From NCBI GenBank assembly GCA_910580045.1, contig CAJTXF010000010.1, positions 25,787 to 60,972 on the forward strand: a stretch of DNA of 35,186 bases, in the 5' to 3' direction. This DNA is from an uncultured Eubacteriales bacterium. GTDB taxonomy: Bacteria; Bacillota; Clostridia; Oscillospirales; Acutalibacteraceae. The notes below the pieces were generated by a model, which saw only the letters and a list, made by a program, of their open reading frames with translations, was not told where the DNA came from and ran no database searches. Position numbers and translations under genes: made by a program. Shown here in pieces: positions 29,914-35,186 of the stretch (the stretch's first letter is position 1; each line of letters opens with the position of its first letter).

Positions 29914-31347
29914 TCAAACATCTCCCTTTGCTTCCTCCTCAGGGGCAGTGTCCAGCTCAAACCAGAAGGTGCTGCCCTTGCCCTGCTCGCTGATAACGCC
30001 GTAAGCGCCGCCGTGCAAATCCAGCACGTTTTTTACAATAGAGAGCCCCAGCCCGGTGCCAACCTGGGTCCTGCGGTGCTCCCGGTCTACCTTGTAATAG
30101 CGCTCCCAGATGTCCTGGAGCTTGTCTGCCGGGATACCCTCTCCAGTGTCGCTGACCAAGACCCGCACCCGCTCTCCGGCGGTCTCCTGGCGCAGAGATA
30201 CGGTCTTGTCATCTCCCGCGTAGTTGACAGCGTTGTTCACCAGATTGTACACCACCTGGGAGATTTTCAGCTTATCCGCCAGCACGTATACCTCCTCCTC
30301 TGCTGTAAAGGGAAAGCGGTAGTCCGCCAGCTTGTCATACCGGGTGAGGATGGCCCGAATGCTCTCAGTCAGGTTAAAGCGCTCCTTTTCCAGCCGGATG
30401 ACCCCTGCCTCCAGCCGGGACAAATCCAGCAAATCATTGACCAAATCATTGAGCCGCCCGGCTTCATCAATGATAATCTGTACGTTCTCCGGGGTATTCT
30501 CTCCGGGCAAATCCCGCATAACCTCCCCATAGCCTTTTATCATGGTCAAAGGCGTGCGCAAATCGTGGGAGACGTTTGCCAGCAGCTCCCGGCGCAGGCG
30601 GTCGGCCTTGGAGAGCTCGGCGGCGGCGAAGTTTAAGGTGGCGCTGAGCTCGCTGACCTCTCTGGCCCCCCGCCCGGCAAAGCGGACAGAATAGTCCCCT
30701 TGGCCCAGGAGCTTGGCGGCCTCGTTCATCTTTGTCAGAGGTCTTGTAAGCCGCCGGGGGATATACACTGCCAGCAGGATGCCCAAGGGCAGCAGCACCA
30801 GGGTCAGGCAGATAAGCTGGGCCAGCAGGGTCTCCACTGTGGCGGACATGGGGGTGATTTCAGTCTCCACTGCCACCATCCAGTCCAAGCCAGAGGGGGT
30901 GCGTACAGTCACCGCGTAGAACAGCAGCTCTGTACCCCCGGTCTGCCGGGAGCGGAAGAACTGGGTATACTCCCCTCCATGGAGATTCACCTGGTCGAAC
31001 AGGGCGGCCCGCTCTATCTGGCTGAGGCCAGCGGTAAGGCTGTCCTGGAAGATGTGCTTATATCCCACAGGCTGCCGCCCCCGAGAGTCGCTGACAAAGA
31101 TGTTGGAGCCGCTTTTGATGCACAGCGCCCGGGCGGCAGCGTCCAGCTGGTCGCTGTCCAGCTGCCGGACAATGGCCTCCGCGGTCTGTTCCGCCTCCTG
31201 GGTTTTGATGGCCTGATAAAAGGGGTTCAGCAGGAAAATTTGAAAAACCCACAGCAGAACCACAGTCACCAAAGCGAAAATCCCAAAACCCAGGGCCATC
31301 TGGGCGCTGACCCCTATAGGGCGGCGGGGCCGGGCGGGCCTTTTCAT
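29914..31347 (-). CDS. Sensor histidine kinase
   Basis: A 477-residue membrane kinase. Two membrane helices (about residues 16-40 and 172-196) frame an extracytoplasmic sensor domain of about 130 residues. HAMP follows (about 197-250), then the H-box NVSHDLRTPLTM with phosphoacceptor H261, the N-box NLVNNAVNYAGDD, G1 DTGEGIP and G2 GTGLGLSI. The signal is unknown. The start overlaps the stop of the upstream 71-aa gene (ATGA), and a GGACGGCCGTCC palindrome covers the ribosome binding site (31348-31359). Partner is the response regulator at 31561. Confidence 0.95.
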   Translation of the reverse strand: MKRPARPRRPIGVSAQMALGFGIFALVTVVLLWVFQIFLLNPFYQAIKTQEAEQTAEAIVRQLDSDQLDAAARALCIKSGSNIFVSDSRGRQPVGYKHIFQDSLTAGLSQIERAALFDQVNLHGGEYTQFFRSRQTGGTELLFYAVTVRTPSGLDWMVAVETEITPMSATVETLLAQLICLTLVLLPLGILLAVYIPRRLTRPLTKMNEAAKLLGQGDYSVRFAGRGAREVSELSATLNFAAAELSKADRLRRELLANVSHDLRTPLTMIKGYGEVMRDLPGENTPENVQIIIDEAGRLNDLVNDLLDLSRLEAGVIRLEKERFNLTESIRAILTRYDKLADYRFPFTAEEEVYVLADKLKISQVVYNLVNNAVNYAGDDKTVSLRQETAGERVRVLVSDTGEGIPADKLQDIWERYYKVDREHRRTQVGTGLGLSIVKNVLDLHGGAYGVISEQGKGSTFWFELDTAPEEEAKGDV

Positions 31348-31559
31348 GGACGGCCGTCCTTTTCAATCTTTTCCACCAACACCCGCAGCAGAGCCAAAAC
31401 GGCGTTGCCCACGAACCCTGTAACGCCGAGCCCGGCAAAGATATACACGGCTGTCATATTCATCGCGTCCCGGCTGAACACCAGCGCGCCCAGCCCGAGC
31501 ACACCCAGCACTGTAACAGCCAGGGCGATAATCTGCAGATAGAGCAGCTTCTTTTTCAT
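31344..31559 (-). CDS. 71-aa two-TM protein between regulator and kinase
   Basis: Small membrane protein: MKKKLLYLQIIALAVTVLG starts a first membrane helix (about residues 5-27), a second is about 36-60, then a charged tail LRVLVEKIEKDGRP. It begins one nt past the response regulator stop and ends overlapping the kinase start, so it is translated in step with both. GGAGGCC lies upstream inside the regulator gene. No family recognised; position suggests an accessory sensor or kinase modulator. Confidence 0.8.
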   Translation of the reverse strand: MKKKLLYLQIIALAVTVLGVLGLGALVFSRDAMNMTAVYIFAGLGVTGFVGNAVLALLRVLVEKIEKDGRP

Positions 31560-31560
31560 C

Positions 31561-32268
31561 CTATGGCCTCCTCTCCTCCGGCCCATCGAACCGGTAGCCC
31601 ACCCCCCGCAAGGTGACAATATATTTGCTGTAAGGCCCCAGCCGCTTGCGCAGCAGCTTGATATGGGTGTCCAATGTGCGGTCATCCCCGTAAAAATCAT
31701 AGCCCCAAACATGGGTCAGCAGCATTTCCCGGGTCAGGGCCAGGCCCCGGTTTTTGATTAGGTAGCTGAGCAGCTCATACTCCTTGGGGGACAGGTCAGC
31801 CCGCTGGCCGTCCACCATCACCACCCGGGCGTCAAAGTCCACAGCCAGCCCCCCGAAGGAGGCTGTGTCCCGGGGCTTTTGGGCAGCCTCTTTGGGCCGG
31901 ACCCGGTTCATGATGGCATTGACCCGCAGCATCAGCTCCTTAGGGGAAAAGGGCTTGACCACGTAGTCGTCCGCCCCCAGCTCGAAGCCGTGTATTTTGT
32001 CGTACTCTTCCCCCCGGGCAGAGAGCATCAGAACCGGCACGGCGCAGAGCTTTTTTATTTCCGCCGCAGCGGAGAAGCCATCCAGCTCAGGCATCATAAC
32101 GTCCATAATGATAAGGTCAAAGGCAGCAGAATCTTTCCGGCATAGGCGGACAGCTTCCATGCCGTTTTGGGCCTCAGTAATCTGATGGCCCTCAAACTCC
32201 GCGTATTTGCGAATCAGCGTGCGTATTTTCTCCTCGTCGTCCGCTACTAGTATCCGGTAAATAGGCAT
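31561..32268 (-). CDS. OmpR/PhoB-family response regulator
   Basis: A 235-residue regulator. The receiver domain (about 1-120) has D10 and D11 with phosphoacceptor D56 in IIMDVMMP, and K105 in VVKPFSPKE. The winged-helix domain (about 135-232) has LSPKEYELLSYLIKNRG, LLTHVWGYDFYGDDRTLDTHI and a GVGYRF end. The ATG at 32268 follows GAGAGGGAGG very closely; this start begins the conserved receiver fold. It is followed by the 71-aa membrane protein and the kinase. Confidence 0.95.
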   Translation of the reverse strand: MPIYRILVADDEEKIRTLIRKYAEFEGHQITEAQNGMEAVRLCRKDSAAFDLIIMDVMMPELDGFSAAAEIKKLCAVPVLMLSARGEEYDKIHGFELGADDYVVKPFSPKELMLRVNAIMNRVRPKEAAQKPRDTASFGGLAVDFDARVVMVDGQRADLSPKEYELLSYLIKNRGLALTREMLLTHVWGYDFYGDDRTLDTHIKLLRKRLGPYSKYIVTLRGVGYRFDGPEERRP

Positions 32269-32327
32269 TCCTCCCTCTCTGTATCTGCCCAGGCAGCCAG
32301 CTCCTTTCCTGGGCACTGCCCGGCTCT

Positions 32328-33202
32328 TTATGCGCCCGCGCCATCTCTTTTGTTTCTCTCTATCCTGTATGAGCTGGCTCGGGGCGCAACAAGTACCCCG
32401 TTCCATGTGCGCTCGTGCAGGCTTGCGTCTTCCGGCGTTTTCGTAATGTACCCGCTGTCCATGCCTGTAATGCGCAGCTCATGCCCATCTATCTCCACGC
32501 ACACGCTCAGAGCGTCCCTGTAGGGCACAATGCTCTCACACCACATATAGGCAGCGGAGTTCACCAGGTAATAGGGCACGCCATCCACCACCCGGAAATC
32601 ATCCCCATGGTCATTGCCATTCATACACAGCAGCACATCCCGGCCCTGGAACAGCGCCCGGACCTCTGCCTGGTTGTACAGGCCCCGGTTAGGAAAATCA
32701 TTGATTAGGCTGTGGTGAGAAAATATCACGCAGCTTTTGCCCCCCGCGCTCCCTTTTCCAGCTCCCTGTCCAGCCACTCCAGCTCCTCCGGCGGTATCAC
32801 CGGATAGCGGATAGGCCCCTCCCCACGCTCCTTGTAGTTTCGGCCATAAAGGGGCAAAATCTCCCCAGCCTTTTGCAGATAGCAGGTGTTGAGAACCACA
32901 AAAATCACATCTCCAAAAGAAAAGGAGTAATGGGGCTGGCTGAGCCCCAAAAAGTCCAGCACCTCAGCCAGGCTGTGCCTGTCCGTGTCGTGGTTCCCAA
33001 CTGTGTGGAGTACAGGCACGCCCACGCTCTCCAAAGCCTCCCGTATCCAGCGGTTCTGGTTCTCCGGCGGGCACAGGTCCCCCAGGGAGACGATGAAGTC
33101 CGGCTTTTGCGCCCGGGCCCGGGCCGTCAGCTCGGCCACGCGCCGCCTCCCGTCCTCCAGCTTCCCATAGTGCAGGTCTCCAAACACAAAAAAGCGAATC
33201 AT
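32328..33202 (-). pseudogene. Calcineurin-like metallophosphoesterase with frameshift at a G6 run
   Basis: ATG 33202 starts MIRFFVFGDLHYGKLED, with metal ligands D9 and H11, GDLCPPEN and GNHDTD. This frame ends shortly after LEWLDRELEKGARG. The remainder, KSCVIFSHHSLINDFPNRG, CMNGNDHGDD, and a C-terminal beta domain, lies in the -1 frame down to 32328. The break falls on a run of six G (minus strand, near 32738-32743); one extra G would restore a single 290-residue protein. The start overlaps the purC stop (ATGA). Either a real mutation, a sequencing error, or a slipping tract. Confidence 0.88.
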
Positions 33203-34047
33203 CCCCTGTCTACCAAGCGCTCCCGGCACTCCAGATACTTCTCCCGGGTCTTGGCCACCACATCCTCCGGCAGCTGGGGCGGCGGAATCTTTCCATCCAG
33301 CCCGTTCTCAATCAGCCAATCCCGCAGGTACTGCTTATCAAAGCTCTCCGGAGACGTGCCGGTCCGGTATGCCTCCCTGCTCCAGAACCGGCTGCTGTCC
33401 GGGGTCAGCACCTCGTCCGCTACCACCAGCTCTCCGTTCTCGTCCAGCCCGAACTCGAACTTGGTGTCCGCGATGATGATCCCCCGCTCATAGGCGTAGT
33501 CATAGCAGCGCTGATACAGGGCCATCGCCGCGTCACAGACCTTATGGGCCAGCTCGCTGCCCAGCTTCTCCTCCATGTACTGGAAGGAGACGTTCACGTC
33601 ATGGCCCTCCTCCGCCTTGGCGGAAGGGGTGAGGATGGGTTCAGGGAGCTTTTCAGCCTGCTGCATCCCGGCAGGGCACTCTTTGCTGCAGAAGCCGCCG
33701 GTTTTCTGGTACTCCTTCCACATGGAGCCGAACAGGTATCCCCGGATAATGAACTCAAAGGGGAGCATCTTGAGCTTCTTGACCAAAATGGTGCGCCCGG
33801 CGAACTCCTCGCCCTGCAGCTCTTGGGGCATGTCCTGCAAATCCTCAGAAATCATGTGGTTTTTCACAATGTCCTCTGTATAGGAGAACCAGAAGGAGGA
33901 CAGGGCATTGAGAATCTTCCCCTTGTCCGGGATGGGAGTGGGAAGGATTACGTCAAAGGCTGAGACCCGGTCTGTGGTGACAATGGCCAGCCTGTCCTCT
34001 GAAACCTGATAGATTTCCCGAACCTTGCCGCTGATGATTTTTTCCAT
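33199..34047 (-). CDS. purC: Phosphoribosylaminoimidazole-succinocarboxamide synthase
   Basis: SAICAR synthetase of purine synthesis: joins aspartate to CAIR with ATP. The 282-residue protein has GKVREIYQVSEDRL near the start, TTDRVSAFDVILPTPIP, VKKLKMLPFEFIIRGYLFGSM in parts, and DTKFEFGLDENGELVVADE, all characteristic. Somewhat longer than the 235-residue Bacillus type. The ATG at 34047 follows AAAGGG at 9 nt; a frame to 34116 runs through a MITE and is not used. The promoter lies beyond the MITE at 34216-34244. Other pur genes are not adjacent. Confidence 0.97.
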   Translation of the reverse strand: MEKIISGKVREIYQVSEDRLAIVTTDRVSAFDVILPTPIPDKGKILNALSSFWFSYTEDIVKNHMISEDLQDMPQELQGEEFAGRTILVKKLKMLPFEFIIRGYLFGSMWKEYQKTGGFCSKECPAGMQQAEKLPEPILTPSAKAEEGHDVNVSFQYMEEKLGSELAHKVCDAAMALYQRCYDYAYERGIIIADTKFEFGLDENGELVVADEVLTPDSSRFWSREAYRTGTSPESFDKQYLRDWLIENGLDGKIPPPQLPEDVVAKTREKYLECRERLVDRG

Positions 34048-34076
34048 AGAAAGCCGCCCTTTCGTTATGTAGATTT

Positions 34077-34207
34077 GAGTTTGTTTGAAAAATCGAAACC
34101 GCCGTCTTTTGGCCATCTTCTGCGTCGAAAATCCCGGTTTCTTTCCTTGGAGCTAACCGCCTCTGGACAAAAATCCGTCATTTCCTCTATTTTCAAACAA
34201 GCCCTAG
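34077..34207. mobile_element. MITE-like element in the purC leader
   Basis: TTGTTTGAAAA (34081-34091) and TTTTCAAACAA (34190-34200) are perfect inverted repeats; the right end continues GCCCTAG (CTAG at 34204-34207). The left end beyond the core is diverged. Interior CGTCTTTTGG and CCATCTTC, GTCGAAAATC match the element at 29657. It lies between promoter and purC start codon, on the transcribed side. Confidence 0.75.
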
Positions 34208-34215
34208 TTTCCCTT

Positions 34216-34244
34216 AGTATACCCCAACCGGGCGGATTTTGCAA
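34216..34244 (-). promoter_or_regulatory. purC promoter
   Basis: On the minus strand TTGCAA (34239-34244), 17 nt, TATACT (34216-34221). It is about 170 nt from purC because of the MITE. Confidence 0.75.
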
Positions 34245-34253
34245 CTGTTCCTA

Positions 34254-34282
34254 TTGCAATCCGGTGCGCAGAGTGGTATGAT
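34254..34282 (+). promoter_or_regulatory. Promoter of the lipoprotein gene
   Basis: TTGCAA (34254-34259), 17 nt, TATGAT (34277-34282). Its -35 box is only 9 nt from the -35 box of the divergent purC promoter. A leader of about 145 nt follows. Confidence 0.75.
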
Positions 34283-34434
34283 ACGATACAAAAGTAGCCA
34301 AAGCTCCGGCCCTGGCAGAGAATGAGGTGGCTGATACTATGACAAACAGTATGGACAAAGACTGAGTAAAGCAGAAGGAATCCGGAGCATCCAAGCTGTT
34401 CATAAAACCATGTATCAAGAAAGGATAATGCCCT

Positions 34435-35127
34435 GTGAAAAAGACCATTGCTCTATTTTTTGCCCTTATCCTTACCTGTGCCGCCCTGGGCGGCTGCGGG
34501 GAGAAGGATACCCCCGCCAGCCAGATTCCGTCCCAGACCTCCAGCGAGGATACCTCCTCTAAGGATTCGCCGGCTGGGGATACTTCCTCAGAGGAATCTT
34601 CTCCCGAGAGCGCCCCCTCTGAGGCTGCTGCCACGGACCCCTCCGCCCCTGTGGATACCTCTGGCTGGACGGAGCGGGACTATCACGGGCTGCGGTTCCT
34701 GCTGCCTGAGGAATGGGTGGGCAGCGCTAACAATGTGGCCTTTTTCGGCACCCTGCCCTGCGGAGAGACCGCAAACCTGGCTGTCACCCTGCATAGCCTG
34801 GAGGGCGATTTCTCCTGGGATGTGCCTGAGGACTGGGAGGCCGTGAAGGTCCGGCTGAATGAGGAGGCTGCTGGTGAGGAGGGCTATCAGGAGATTGACT
34901 GCCAGGAGGGGGAGCTCTGCGGCCAGCCCGGGCTTATCCGGCACTATAAGGCTCTTTTGGGCAGCAGCGAGTTTGAGCTGGCCAGCTACAGCACAGTGGC
35001 CAGCAACAGGATTATCACCTTCCGCACTAATGTCCTGCCAGAGCAGTCGGACCAGGCCAAGGCCGAGCTGGAGCAGATTATCACTGCCGCCATGAACACG
35101 GCAGATTTTTCCGGGCTGGAAGACTAG
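34435..35127 (+). CDS. Lipoprotein of unknown function
   Basis: A 230-residue lipoprotein. Signal peptide MKKTIALFFALILTCAALGG with lipobox L18-G19-G20-C21, so C21 is lipidated. A Ser/Thr/Glu/Asp/Pro-rich linker (about 25-75) leads to a globular domain beginning HGLRFLLPEEWVGS, with EWxG and a later ASYSTVASNRIITFRT, resembling clostridial proteins with a DUF-type alpha/beta fold that follow such linkers. Start is GTG at 34435 with AAGGAT 9 nt upstream. The TAG stop is part of the CTAG end of a MITE. Confidence 0.88.
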   Translation: MKKTIALFFALILTCAALGGCGEKDTPASQIPSQTSSEDTSSKDSPAGDTSSEESSPESAPSEAAATDPSAPVDTSGWTERDYHGLRFLLPEEWVGSANNVAFFGTLPCGETANLAVTLHSLEGDFSWDVPEDWEAVKVRLNEEAAGEEGYQEIDCQEGELCGQPGLIRHYKALLGSSEFELASYSTVASNRIITFRTNVLPEQSDQAKAELEQIITAAMNTADFSGLED

Positions 35128-35186
35128 AGCCTGTTTGAAAACTCCGAAACACTGTCTGTTTTGCCCAGAAATGGTGGCTTCGGCGT
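35124..35186. mobile_element. Left end of a further MITE copy, cut by the window edge
   Basis: CTAGAGCCTGTTTGAAAA (35124-35141) matches the right end of the 34077 element (read in reverse) at 16 of 18 positions. The CTAG overlaps the stop codon of the lipoprotein gene. The remainder continues beyond the window. Confidence 0.7.

Noticed and set aside
32735..32746. Programmed -1 frameshift in the metallophosphoesterase
   Set aside because: The zero-frame codons around the G run do not make a proper X XXY YYZ slippery heptamer and no downstream pseudoknot was seen; a simple indel is more likely.

Overview
The window looks like chromosomal DNA from a Gram-positive Clostridia species (Bacillota), most likely a GC-rich gut anaerobe of the Oscillospirales. 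The evidence is gene content (RNase Y, an IreB-family protein, a CD3324-family regulator, XpaC/TelA, PheS/PheT, ribosomal protein L28 with Cys pairs), consensus TTGACA/TATAAT promoters, strong AGGAGG-type ribosome binding sites, and several TTG starts. The species cannot be fixed from sequence alone. No rRNA, tRNA, CRISPR array, prophage or complete insertion sequence was seen.

Layout. 1-2610: RNase Y (minus) whose 3' end runs into a 30-bp tandem repeat, then a membrane-anchored XRE regulator. 2881-7757: a plus-strand envelope/stress cluster of XpaC-like, TelA-like, LemA-like and TPM-domain proteins. 7774-10990: a minus-strand, translationally coupled set of a large polytopic membrane protein, RsmA and a 65-aa membrane protein. 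11054-13173: XRE and ribbon-helix-helix regulators, dCMP deaminase and a DUF1624-type membrane acyltransferase. 13170-18861: a MITE, a secreted protein, a CD3324-family regulator, rpmB, a PnuC-type transporter with a terminator/antiterminator leader, leuB, an AAC(3)-family acetyltransferase, a small conserved-looking ORF and a TM2/zinc-ribbon gene broken by an amber codon. 19041-26169: XRE regulator, small hypothetical gene, ireB, pheS - 91-aa ORF - pheT, a two-TM protein, a GNAT remnant and alr. 26434-29545: a YfcE-type phosphoesterase, an Mrp-type ATPase, an unknown protein and an LD-carboxypeptidase. 29657-35186: a MITE, a two-component system with a 71-aa membrane protein between regulator and kinase, a frameshifted metallophosphoesterase overlapping purC, divergent promoters, a lipoprotein and two more MITE ends.

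Most genes are housekeeping or envelope functions in short operons, often joined by ATGA or TTGA overlaps. The accessory signal lies in the gaps. At least three related MITE-like elements end in CTAG, and a fourth of different sequence ends in TTAA; both fit a YTAR target. Two of these elements coincide with the stop codon of the gene beside them, and one sits inside the purC 5' untranslated region. Other points of note are the pnuC leader (a candidate small riboswitch of unassigned class), palindromes inside the promoters of XRE genes, an orphan promoter at 29567-29594, and the two broken genes. No obvious defence system or biosynthetic cluster is present.
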